Below are positions 49,279 to 59,500 of a DNA stretch of 64,000 nucleotides, piece by piece. Position 1 is the stretch's first letter. Each line of letters opens with the position of its first letter. The DNA is taken from positions 4,836,001 to 4,900,000 of the forward strand of contig NC_035170.2 of the NCBI RefSeq assembly GCF_001659605.2, written 5' to 3'. The stretch is from Manihot esculenta. Lineage: Eukaryota > Streptophyta > Magnoliopsida > Malpighiales > Euphorbiaceae. The notes below the pieces were generated by a model. The model was not told the origin of the DNA. It was given only the letters and a program-made list of their open reading frames with translations, and ran no database searches. Position numbers and translations under genes: made by a program.

Positions 49279-49990
49279 TCAGGCATCGGAATTCTTACCG
49301 TCCGGTGGAATTCGAGGATGTCGGAGTTGGCTAGAAGGGTAAGAAAATGGTTTTCTAAAATGTTTACAGAAAACATTTGAACAGCTAGTACTCGCGTCGG
49401 ATCATGTATGGGATGTTTGGAGTTCAGGTTAGGCTTGCTACGGGTTCTGGCGGCCTTAAGCCGATCTGGATCCTAGTGCCGAGCAGTTTGGGCCGTTACA
49501 GAGAGGTACCGGTTTCCGGGCTGTTACACTATCCTCACGATTTTCCTAGAGTCCCTACTGTGCATGTGCTCTCGTCTGACCATTCTTTGAATAGGGAGGG
49601 AGAGTTTAGTCTTATTAGGAAGAACCCTCGGGTCCCATCTCAGAGATCTAACTCTTCCCTCCTCAAAAAAAGAAAAGAAGATTGGTCAAAGAATGGGAGA
49701 TCATAGGAGAGGTGCACCTAATACGATAAGGGGAGGCAAGGAGGGCTTGTCTGCCAACATTGGCACAGATTTGCCTCAGGCTCTCGTCTTGCACGAGTTG
49801 GGGATTACTTACACTCTGAACTAGAAGTCGACCTTGTTTCTATTGTGGAGCTTCTTCGTAATCATGTCTTTGAGTCTTCTCCTGATATCTGTGATTCTCG
49901 GCTCTTGGAGACCTTTTATCATCTGGTTAAGCCTAGTGCTCAGTCAGAGGCCAGTGTTAGTGTATTTGTCGTAGGCTATTGTCTTGAACT

Positions 49991-50505
49991 TGTTTGTATG
50001 TCATTTTGTTTATTAATAAAAGAGATTTTATTATCATTATTATTTGCTTGCATGTTACATAATAATGATTAACATCCTTGATTACTTATTATTATGATGA
50101 TAATAATAAAATATGACTAGTATAATTATTTATTGATAATCATCAGATTATTATGTGTATGTTGATATAAATCAATAATCATAGATACTTGTTAGAGAAC
50201 AAAGTATTGGATGGATCCACATTGAGATCACTACATGGGTTATTGTCATAAGTGAATCTCAAGATAGTTATGTTTTAATTCTTTGACTTGAGATTGTCAT
50301 AGTTTACAACATAAGGACTGTTATGTTTTGACATAACCAATATTGTCTTTAATCGGATAATCATAAAAGTTATGATTAAACATAATAGAAATTATATAGA
50401 GGATATTGAGCAATCAAGATAGAATCTCTTTGAGAGAGATATCTTTTGGGTTCTTCGATAAGTGAGATTGAGAAATACATGGTCATGCTCGAATGAATTG
50501 ATAAT
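49991..50505. other. Old repeat-like DNA, left flank of the copia insertion
   Basis: Begins with GTTTATTAATAAAAGAGATTTTATTATC, a style common in LTRs of plant copia elements. The continuation after the insertion at 54633 is of the same kind. No termini or ORF could be fixed. Confidence 0.35.
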
Positions 50506-50510
50506 ATAAT

Positions 50511-50695
50511 TGTAGAAAGATAATATTTATTGTATATCACAATAGAGATTACAACCTATTTATACATGAGAGACGGTAACTAAACAGGAAGGAAAATCAA
50601 GTCTATGATTATACAATCCCTAAGATTAAGCAACTGACCCATCTATCAATATTTACTTCCTATATTAACATATTTACTTTCTATAACTTATAACA
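50511..50695 (-). repeat. 3' LTR of the copia element
   Basis: 185 bp. In element orientation it starts TGTTATAAGTT and ends TTTCTACA. Three differences from the 5' LTR. Confidence 0.95.
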
Positions 50696-50709
50696 CTCCC
50701 CCTCAAGTT
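50696..50709 (-). other. Polypurine tract of the copia element
   Basis: The minus strand reads AACTTGAGGGGGAG directly before the 3' LTR. Confidence 0.85.
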
Positions 50710-53700
50710 GGATCATAAATGTTAATCATGCCCAACTTGTTACATATATAATCAACTCGAGTCCCATTTAGAGCTTTAGTGAAAATATTTCCTAATTGTT
50801 CTCCAGTTCGAATATGTCCTGTTGATATTATCTTTTGTTGGACCTTTTCACGAATAAAATGACAATCAATCTCGATGTGTTTAGTCCTCTCGTGAAATAC
50901 TGGATTGGAGGCAATGTGGATAGCTGCTTGATTATCACACCACAACTTAGCAGGCACCGAATTTGTGAACCCAACTTCTTCCAACAGTTGACGTACCCAC
51001 AAGATTTCACAAACGGCTTGTGCCATAGCTCGATATTCAAATTCAGCACTAGAACGGGAGACCACATTTTGCTTCTTACTTTTCCATGAGACCAAGTTAC
51101 CTCCCACAAAAACACAATACCCAATAATTGACCTCCTATCAACTTTCGAGCCTGCCCAATCAGCATCACAAAAGCATTCAATATTTGAGTGCCCATAGTT
51201 ACCATAGAATAGGCCTCGCCCTGGGGCCCCTTTAAGGTAACAAATAATCCGTCCCAGAGCATCTCACTGGGCAACAGTAGGAGAAGACATAAACTGACTT
51301 ACCACACTCACTGAATATGCAATATCAGGACGAGTCACCGTCAAATAATTCAGCTTGCTAACTAATCTTCTATACCTTCCAGGATCTGCAAATGGCTCAC
51401 TGTCTTCTGTGGTAAGTTAAAGGTTAGGGGTCATTGGGGCACTACAAGGCTTAGCACCCAATTTTCCTGTTTCTGCCAACAAATTAAGAACATATTTTCT
51501 TTGAGACAAGAAGATGTCTTTCTTACACCGCATAACTTCAATTCCTAAGAAATATTTCAAGGAATCAAAATCCTTTGTATGAAACTGGGTTTTAAGAAAT
51601 TCTTTTAGGGATGTGATGCTAGCAATGTCACTTCCTGTGATAACGATATCATCCACATATACTACAAGCAGAATTACTCCACTATCAGAATTTTTATAAA
51701 ACACTGAGTGATCACACTTACTCATCTTCATTCCAAACTGTTGGACCATCTTACTAAACCTGCCAAACCATGCTCGAGGACTCTGTTTCAAGCCATAAAG
51801 CGATTTTTGAAGTCTACAAACCTTACCTGACTCCCCCTGAGCAATAAAACCAGGTGGTTGCTCAATATAAACCTCCTCCTGAAGATCACCATGAAGAAAA
51901 GTATTTTTAATATCCAGTTGATGCAAAGGCCAATCATGAGTAGCCGCTAAGGAAATAAACAATCGGACAGATGCGAGCTTGGCAACTGGGGAGAATGTAT
52001 CAGAATAGTCAACTCCATAAGTTTGTGCATAACCTTTGGCCACTAAATGGGCCTTGAGGCGAGCAATAGATCCATCAGGATTTACTTTCACTGCAAACAC
52101 CCATTTGCACCCAATAGCCCGCTTTCCTGGGGGCAAGGACATCAACTCCCAAGTACCATTAGTGTTAAGGGCCATCATTTCCTCTTCCATTGCAGCACGC
52201 CAACCAGGATGGGACAAAGCCTCAATAACAGTTTTGGAAATTGAAATAGAATCTAAAGCAGTGACAAAACAACGAGAAGATGAGGATAATTGATCATAAG
52301 AGACACAAGATGAAATAGGATAAGTGCAAGTACGTTTACCTTTGCGAAGAGCAATGGGCAAATCCAAATCAGACAATAAAGGATCAGTAGGAGCAGGATC
52401 GGTCGACGAAGAAACGGGTAGCGGAACAGAGTCAGAGTCCTCTAAGCGTCTGGAATACACATGAAAGATGGGAGGGCGACCTGGCACATGAGCGAAAGGT
52501 GTAGGAGTAGTCTGAGGAGACGAAGATCGAACAGTGTATAACAAGAGGTCATCTTCCTCCTCCTGGGTGTTATAAACAGATGATGGTGGAAAAAACGGAG
52601 TGGACTCAAAGAATCTTACATCCGCAGACACAAGATACCGATTCAGATCAGGAGAAAAACAACGATACCCTTTCTGACGTCGAGAGTAGCCAAGGAAGAC
52701 ACATTTGAGTGATTTGAGATCCAATTTAGTAATCTGTGGAAGAACATCACGAACAAAACAAATACAAACAAAGATACGTGGCTTAATAGGAAACAAAGAT
52801 TTAGTGCGAAATAAAATGTTATAAGGGATATCACCATGAAGGATGGAGGAAGGCATGCGATTGATCAAAAAACAAGCAGTGGATACAGCATCAGCCCAAA
52901 AACATTTAGGTACCTTCATTTGGAATAAGAGGGCTCTGGCTACTTCAAGAAGATGTCGATTTTTTCTTTCAGCAACTCCATTTTGTGAAGGAGTGGCAAC
53001 ACAAGAGGACTGATGAAGAATCCCTTTTTGTAACAAATAAGATTGAAATTCCCCAGAGAGATACTCTTTAGCATTATCACTTTGCACTATACGGATGGAA
53101 GTATTGAATTAGGTTTGGATTTCAGCATAAAATGCACAAAAAATAGAAAATAATTCTGAACGACTCTTCATTAAAAATAACCAAGTAGTACGAGAGAAAT
53201 CATCAACAAAGGTAACAAAATACTTAAAGCCAGACTTAGACACAACAGGACAAGAACCCCAAACATCTGAATGGACTAACTCAAAGGGAGACGAAGCCCG
53301 TTTATTGACTCGAGACAGTGTAGGTAAACGATAATGTTTGGCAAATTGACAAGACTCACAATCTAGAATAGACAAAGAATGAAACTGTGGATATAACTTC
53401 TTCAAAACCGAGAGAGAAGGATGCCCTAAACGACAATGAACATCAAAAGGTGTTAAACGCGTGGAGCATACCAAAGATCGAGGAGATCGAAGTAGTTGCT
53501 GATCCAAGACGTAAAGACCCTCTGACTCACTTCCTCTATCAATAATCTGCTTCGTTGAAAGATCCTGAAAAACACAGTGATCAAGAAAGAATGAGACACA
53601 ACAATTCAATGCACGAGTGAGTTTACTCACGGAAAGCAAATTAAATGCGAACTTAGGGAGACATAACACAGAGGATACAGAAAGAGAAAGGGTTAAGTTG

Positions 53701-54065
53701 ACGTGACCAGAACCCATGACAGACGATTTAGTGCCATCAGCAAGAGTAACATAAGAAGGCTATGTATGAGACTCAAGATTGGACAAAAAGGTAGAATTAC
53801 CTGACATATGATCGATAGCACCAGAATCAATAACCCATTTGGAGGATGAAGACACAAGACATGCAGTAGAGTTACCTGACTCGGCAATTGCAGTGATAGA
53901 GGAGGAATTAGAAGATTTTATAGATGCATGGTATTGGATGAATTGTGCATACTCATCTGCAGATATCAAAATTCCCTGATCGGAAGATCCATTCAATTTG
54001 TGTTCCGTGATTTTAGTCATCATAGGAATCACATCAGTTACAGTGGTAGTTTTAACTTCAGCCAT
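50703..54065 (-). pseudogene. gag-pol: Copia polyprotein with gag deletion and four nonsense codons
   Basis: ATG at 54065; 1120 codons in one frame with no frameshift. The N-terminus MAEVKTTTVTDVIPMMTK reaches EHKLNGS, the usual start of copia gag, and then jumps straight to SDQGILISADEYAQF, a region normally just before protease. Most of gag, including the CCHC knuckle, is missing. Protease WVIDSGAIDHMSG (D80). Integrase zinc-binding H210, H215, C236, C239; catalytic D267, D330, E366 with D-35-E spacing. Reverse transcriptase YVDD at 803-806. RNase H near the C-terminus with SSAEFEYRAMA. Stops: TAG codon 102 (53760-53762), TAA 319 (53109-53111), TAA 883 (51417-51419), TGA 934 (51264-51266). 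Lineage within copia not assigned. Confidence 0.93.
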
Positions 54066-54430
54066 AAGGACAACCAACCCAAAAACGATAGCAACAAAAG
54101 AAACACAAAATCAGAAAACAGTACCCGGCATGAACAGTACCACGTGAACAGTACCGATGAACAGTACCCGTGAATAGTGCCGATGAACAGTACCACGTGA
54201 ACAGTACCCGTGAACGGTGCCGATGAACAGTACTAAATAAAACACCTCCACCCAACACCCGAACGGCAAACAAACCTCAAATCTGACAAGGAGTCGGTGT
54301 GGTGACTCCAGCGATGGTGAGATCCAAATGTTACCCTTTATGGATAACCCAAATGAACGGAGCCCTAAGTCTCCAAAAAAATTTTAAAACTTTACGAGAG
54401 AGAAAAGAGAAAAAAATCTCTATGAGAAAG
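54066..54430 (-). other. Copia leader with a GTACTGTTC tandem array
   Basis: Untranslated leader between primer-binding site and ATG. Positions 54117-54233 hold about nine units of 13-14 bp, plus-strand GAACAGTACC followed by ACGT, GAT or CGT. Two units create CACGTG (G-box cores) at about 54131-54136 and 54194-54199. Confidence 0.85.
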
Positions 54431-54442
54431 GCTCTGATACCA
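54431..54442 (-). other. Primer-binding site of the copia element
   Basis: The minus strand reads TGGTATCAGAGC, directly abutting the 5' LTR. Complementary to initiator tRNA-Met. Confidence 0.93.
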
Positions 54443-54627
54443 TGTAGAAAGATAATATTTATTGTATATCACAATAGAGATTACAACCTATTTATATATG
54501 AGAGACGGTAACTAAACAGGAAGGAAAATCAAGCCTATGATTATACAATCCCTAAGATTAAGCAACTGACCCATCTATCAATATTTACTTCCTATATTAA
54601 CATATTTACTTTCTATAACTTATAAAA
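54443..54627 (-). repeat. 5' LTR of the copia element
   Basis: 185 bp. Its first bases in element orientation are TTTTATAAG instead of TGTTATAAG, so the terminal TG is lost by a point change. The placement is confirmed by the ATAAT target repeat beyond it. Confidence 0.93.
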
Positions 54628-54632
54628 ATAAT

Positions 54633-55622
54633 CAATATCATTTGGTTTTATCAGTCTACTTAGATATTGAGAAATTATAAGTTTGAATATTATAAGTTTG
54701 ACATTGACCAAAACTTATGTTCAAACTAGATATCGTGTGACAAAGGGATTAATAATGTTCTGTTTATTAGGCTTTATCGAACTATCGATCCTCATATTAA
54801 TTATGTAGTCATAATGTCTTGCTAGAGACTGTTTATGATTTATGGGTCTTGTGGGACTTGACCTATTGTCAATTAATATGAGCATATTGGGTAATACACA
54901 AAAGAACGTCATTGATGTGCTATGTCATATTAATAGGCTAAAAGCCCGTTAGTACAATTAATAATAATAAAAATGTTATTATTATTAATATTAATTATTT
55001 ATTATTATAAGATAATAATATTTAAAAGATCTGCAGTCTATCTGTAACTGTTACAGATAAAAGATTTTTCTTTTTTTTTTGTTTGAAAATGACTTATCAC
55101 ATAGATATATGAGTATTTGCAATATTGTAATAGTTGGTGATAAACACAACTCTTTTATGAAAAGAAGTGTGGGAAAACGAAAAGACAGAAAAAATAAATA
55201 AAAGACCTTATATGAATTGCGGAAAAAATATTTTTTGAGTGATCGTTTTTCTAGGTTGCAGATTGGGTAAGGAACATAGCTAATCCATCTGTTGAGAGAG
55301 CTAGTACTCCAAACGGAAACGTTTGTATGGATACCATTGAGGATATTCGTTTCAGAAGCAGCACCATCAGTTCGGAACAGTCTCTTTTCGAAAGGAAAAA
55401 CAAAGCAATCGAATTCTGAAAGGGAAAAAAAAGATTTTTTTTTCCGCTGCATAATTTTGGATTGCAGTAAAGTCTGGATTTCCTTACAGCCAGCAGTTCG
55501 AAACCTATTAAAGAGTTTTTTGCTGACTCCAAAAGACAAGTCCTCTTGGTATCTACTCTATTTACCTATTTTATTGGCTTCTGCTTTCGTTATCGTGTTA
55601 ACTATTTGTTTATGTTTGCATC
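54633..55622. other. Old repeat-like DNA, right flank of the copia insertion
   Basis: Mixed then A/T-rich sequence (ATT trinucleotide runs at 54960-55020). A 160-codon plus-strand ORF spans 55292-55774, but only its last third looks like the coiled-coil family, and the first part is unrecognised. Confidence 0.35.
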
Positions 55623-56115
55623 TCCTCAGTGCCCTTGTTGAGTTGGAAGAGAAGATGAGAGGTGTCCAGGAGATTGCTCATGCTGAAGTTGAGAGGGTTA
55701 GGCAAAAGGAGGTTGCTCATGTTGCCGCGTTGCTAAAAGGGGAATATGAGGCTGGAGTTGTAATACCCGGCTAGACTCCGGTATCGGAATTCCTACCGTC
55801 CGGTGGAATTCGGTTGTCGGAAATCTCTAGAAGGGGTGAAAGCATATTTTTTATAAAATGTTTTCATGTATTTTAGTGTTTTAAGTATGATTTTAATTGA
55901 GTTTTTGCATGAAAAACCTTTTGAGGAAAACCCAGGTTCGGCCGCCGAAACTCACTTTCGGCCGCCGAAAATGCATGGACTTTGGGAGGCACGTTAGGCC
56001 CCCGAAAGTCTAAGTGAGGGAAGTGCAGGTTCGGCCGCCGAACCTCATGTTCGGCCGCCGAACATTTCATGGATGCGGAGGCACATTCGGCCCCCGAACG
56101 TGGCCTGGCCAGCCA

Positions 56116-56125
56116 CTATAAAAGG
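56116..56125 (+). promoter_or_regulatory. TATA box of solo LTR 3
   Basis: CTATAAAAGG, 10-180 nt downstream of the palindrome cluster and about 360 nt into the LTR. Confidence 0.7.
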
Positions 56126-57204
56126 GTCCCCTTGGTCCGCACGGGCGAGCTTTTTCTCTCCCATTGTCGGCCAAGGTGAGTCTCCACCGTTCCTCCCTCG
56201 ATCTTGAGTGTTTCCTCTAGATCTTTCATGGTTTTAACAAGTTTATAACTTTGTTTTGAAGATTTGTGAGTTTTGAACAAGTTTTGAGCTTGGAGGCCCA
56301 AGGAGCTAGATTTCTCCCAACTCCAAGTTAGATCGCCTCTACTCTCGATCTTCAAGAGGTAAGGGTCGATCTTGAACTCTTTTTATGCTTGACACAAGTT
56401 TTATGAAGATCTTTGGGGATTAAAGGCATGTTTAGTTCATGTGTAGGTTTATGGGTTTTAAGTTGTGATTTTTGAGCAATGTAGCTTGTTTGTGTGTGAA
56501 TGAAGTGTTGTAGATGGGGTATATGCATGTTTGAGGCCCCTAGGAACTTGTATGTGTGTTTTGGTTGAGAAATATGCATGATTTATGGTTTTGGGAGGCA
56601 GGAGGTTCATTTGAACCAAGTTTCTGCCGTTTGGCAGAAACCAGGTTCGGCAGCCGAAGGGAGTTTCGGCCGCCGAACCCCTCTTGTGAAGGCAGCTTTC
56701 GGCTGCCGAAGGTGCCCCCGAAAAGAGACTTTCGTCTCTGTCTGGCACTTTCGGCCGCCGAAGGTGCCGCCGAACCTAGCTGAGTTTCGTCTCTGTCCAG
56801 GACTTTCGGCCGCCGAAGGTGCCGCCGAAGGTGCCCTGTTCAGCCGTTTCATGCATATTTTCTGTGATGTTTTCATGATGTTTTAGGGGGTTTTTGGGGG
56901 ATATATTAGAGTTGTGTTTATATATGTTTGGTCCCTCATTGGAGTCCACCTGTGTAGGTTCGGACCCGAGGAACCGAGGACCCCAGCAGTGAGTGAGCTG
57001 CTTCAGTGTCTGGTCAGAGCTAACCAGAGGTGAGTGGAAACAAGCTTAATGTTTTAAATCAAATAACTGAATGTTTTGAGCATGCTTCACGCATCATGAT
57101 GATATGTAATAGGCTGATTGCATTAGTTCACGAATATGTTGCATTGCATTTTCCTTTGTGGTTGTGGGTGAATGCTGTATGATCCAATTAGTCCACGAGA
57201 CTTT

Positions 57205-57365
57205 ATGTATGTTATGACAGGAAGACCAGGACCCCATGCTACGGCCTGGCACGAGGCTTAATACATGATATGACAGGAAGACCAGGACCCCATGCTACGG
57301 CCTGGCACGAGGCTTAATACATGATATGACAGGAAGACCAGGACCCCATGCTACGGCCTGGCACG
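57205..57365 (+). repeat. Three-unit tandem repeat in solo LTR 3
   Basis: The unit of about 55 bp contains TGACAGGAAGACCAGGACCC and CATGCTACGGCCTGGCACGA. Two or three units of a different but position-equivalent repeat occur in the other long LTRs, so this is a variable-number region of the family. Confidence 0.9.
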
Positions 57366-58440
57366 AGACTATGTTGGGACTAATTGGTGACAGGTTCACC
57401 CTTGATGTGGATTGTCTGTGATATGATGCATTCCATGAAAGCATGAATTGTAATATAATGTTTTTAGTTTCTGCTCACTGGGCTTTTAGCTCACCCCTCT
57501 CCCCTAACCCCAGGTTTGCAGGTACGGGATTGATAGAGAAGAAAAGAAGAGAAAAGTCATATGTATGTAATAGCTAGAGTATGTGGACATGACAATGATA
57601 AGAATGTAATGTAAAGTTTGAACAGTTATGTTTATGTAATTATGTTATTGAGGATAGAGTTGTGCTTGACCATAGTATTTGTTAATCCCTTGGTATGTAC
57701 ATGATCTTATTTTATGATGAATATGTGAACCAACTCAACACTGAATGTATATTGCCATAGAGGCTTTGATGAAATCCCACAGAGGGATTAATGTTTATGT
57801 ATATGATGAATACAGTGCATGCACAGGTTGAGTTTGGTATATGAAGAAAAAGAAAAGTTTTTAATTCTTATGTATGTTTGTTGATCATGTATGGGATTAA
57901 ACAGGTAAACAGGATGTATGTAGGCTTGCTACGGGTTCCGGCGGCCTTAAGCCGACCTGAATCCTAGCGCCGGTAGCGGTCCGGATTTCCGGGGCGTTAC
58001 AGGAGTGAGGAGATTAAATGAGTTATTTAAGCAGAGTTGTCTTCAAAATAATCCGGCTGCTCAATTGGAAAGTCAATTGGCCAAAGAGCGGTGACAGCTC
58101 AATTGTCCCAGGTCCAAGTTGATGCTAGAGTTGAAAATTAAGAGCTTTCTTTTGCATACTACCCACCTTGAGGGTGTCTAACGATTTGAAACAAGCTAAT
58201 CATTATTTGGAAAAGTCTCTAGAGGATGCTTGCACCAATCAAACTATGAAGAATCAATATAAACTAGAGGTGGTCGAGCTCTCTACTCATTGTAAGGAAT
58301 ATGAGGCAGTCATAGTGGATATACGTAAGAAAACTGAAGGCATCGTCAGGACCATGTATCGAAAATACTTGCAGTCTTATGAGCAAAGTCCAAAATTCTC
58401 AACTCTATTATGCGTTTTTATGCTAGCGACTATAATTTAG

Positions 58441-59156
58441 AGCTAAAGGACGATTGTGATGAGTCTAACAAATTCCTAGTGCTTTTCAGTAATGAATCCT
58501 GAAATTTAAGTTAGAGACCCAATTTTATTTTTTCAGCAAAATTTTTAAATTTATTTATTTTATAAATTTTTTTTTGTTAATATATACATTAAAGATAAAA
58601 TTTTCAAGTTAAGAGTCAATGTAACTTGAAAATTTTAAATGGATAAAATTTTATAAGTTTGAATGAATTTTTTCATTTAACTTTTTTTAATTTGAATAGT
58701 TTAACTTATTATCCACATAAATATTATTTAATTTTATCTATATTTATGATTTATTTTTTAAATAAAATTAATTCAATATAACTGATTAAACTCATTTTTT
58801 TAGATCTATTTTTTTATATCAAAATAATTTATGAAAATATTAAATAATTTAAACCATTACTTATAATGCTCTTTTTTTTAAAAAAATTTTAAATTTATTT
58901 TTTATAAATTTAAATAATTTAATATATAATTTCAATCGCATAAATAAAAGTAAATAAAAATAACTATTATTAATTATTATTAAAAAATGATTGTAAAAAA
59001 TAAATATGAATAACTTAGCTTATAAATATTTTTTAAAAAGGAAAATATTAGTATACTTGAAGTTAAAATATTAAAGATTAAAAAGTAAATTTTTTGGATT
59101 GAAATAGAATAGAGTAGTTTATTGTTATAAAAATAATATTCAACATTACAATTTTA
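58441..59156. other. AT-rich intergenic DNA, no gene recognised
   Basis: Nothing supported. Confidence 0.6.
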
Positions 59157-59500
59157 TTTATGAGAAAATGAATATCAAGTTTCTAAGTTTTGAAAAATTC
59201 ACTAATTTGTCTTTATATTAAAATTATTCGAGTAAAAATATCTCTATATTTTATAAAATTAAGTTATTTAGTAATTTATTAAAAAATTATTAGTGAATTT
59301 ATTTAGACTTTAGTAAAAAAACCAAATAGTATGAATATTTCAACTTATAGATATTAAATAATATATATATTTAAAATTATATGATTAAAAATATAAATAT
59401 TCAATATAGGTTAATGGTATAATTTCAAATAGGGATGAACTAATAATTTTTTTTAAAAATTTAGGGACTTAATAATAATTTTTCTCTCATTTATTTAGAG
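59157..59500. mobile_element. MITE-like element with long inverted ends
   Basis: The left arm GAGAAAATGAATATCAAGTTTC...CACTAATTTGTC (59161-59211) matches in reverse the right arm near 59425-59490, which reads GAGAAAAATTATTATTAAGTCCCTAAA on the opposite strand. The long imperfect inverted ends resemble the 28101 element in style. Confidence 0.4.

Larger units (their letters stand above)
39511..49528 (+). mobile_element. Short 267-bp LTR relative, interrupted by the complete Tekay-type element
   Basis: Outer element made of 39511-39532 (TGTAATACCCGGCTCGATCAGG) and 49284-49528. It starts TGTAATACCC and ends TTACA as the long LTRs do in this orientation. It shares with them the end blocks CTTACCGTCCGGTGGAATTC, GATCATGTATGGGAT and TTGCTACGGGTTCTGGCGGC. 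It has 5-bp target duplications CTATC (39506-39510 and 49529-49533). It lacks the roughly 2 kb middle: palindrome arrays, TATA and tandem repeats. It therefore looks like a short non-autonomous family or a deletion derivative using the same termini. Confidence 0.8.
38485..49990 (+). pseudogene. Coiled-coil retroelement ORF (copy C), split by nested LTR elements
   Basis: Host pieces are 38485-39510 and 49529-49990. The start reads MAPIEFFLVERLPSNITSSN, then a stop. Further pieces are VGAKASGHLLAFLGLF, GHKGSIRHWIESFAVVR and, in one good frame, RDFIKWAVEQFTLWKTIEVV to VDKEGALEVIEGENI, ending just before the insertion at 39511. The SIRHWIESF-type motif (S..HW...F..V) is one I associate with the 'putative gypsy type transposon' domain family. 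After the insertion the sequence continues with several stops and no recognisable domain. The 5-bp CTATC on both sides of the insertion shows the two pieces were once contiguous. Confidence 0.45.
50511..54627 (-). mobile_element. Ty1/copia retrotransposon, 4117 bp
   Basis: Minus-strand element: 5' LTR 54443-54627, primer-binding site 54431-54442, one-frame polyprotein 50703-54065, polypurine tract 50696-50709, 3' LTR 50511-50695. Both LTRs are 185 bp. Target duplication ATAAT at 50506-50510 and 54628-54632. Domain order protease, integrase, reverse transcriptase, RNase H is copia-type. The coding frame has four nonsense codons and gag is mostly deleted, so it is not autonomous. Confidence 0.95.
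55759..58001 (+). mobile_element. Solo LTR 3 of the Tekay-type family (2243 bp)
   Basis: Plus orientation: TGTAATACCCGGC at the start and GGGGCGTTACA at the end; target duplication GGAGT (55754-55758 and 58002-58006). Order along the LTR: promoter-proximal palindrome cluster (55935-56100), TATA box CTATAAAAGG (56116-56125), donor-like CTTCAAGAGGTAAGG (about 56350-56364), second palindrome cluster (56640-56840), three-unit tandem repeat (57205-57365), terminal block TTGCTACGGGTTCCGGCGGC. It is the most readable copy because it lies on the plus strand. Confidence 0.93.
55623..58440 (+). pseudogene. Coiled-coil retroelement ORF (copy D), split by solo LTR 3
   Basis: The host is 55623-55758 plus 58002-58440. 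Before the insertion the frame reads LVELEEKMRGVQEIAHAEVE and RQKEVAHVAALLKGEYEAG, heptad-rich and charged, a likely coiled coil. After it, frames with several stops give AQLSQVQVDARVEN, then an open stretch SNDLKQANHYLEKSLEDAC to EGIVRTMYRKYLQSYEQS ending at 58440. The composition and position match the coiled-coil part of copies A and B. It was broken by stops and frameshifts as well as by the insertion; flanks share GGAGT. Confidence 0.5.

Noticed and set aside
55292..55774. 160-codon plus-strand ORF as a real gene
   Set aside because: It runs into the solo LTR and only its end resembles the coiled-coil family; the first part has no recognisable feature.
57205..57365. CRISPR-like regular repeats
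   Set aside because: Head-to-tail tandem units without unique spacers, inside a plant LTR.
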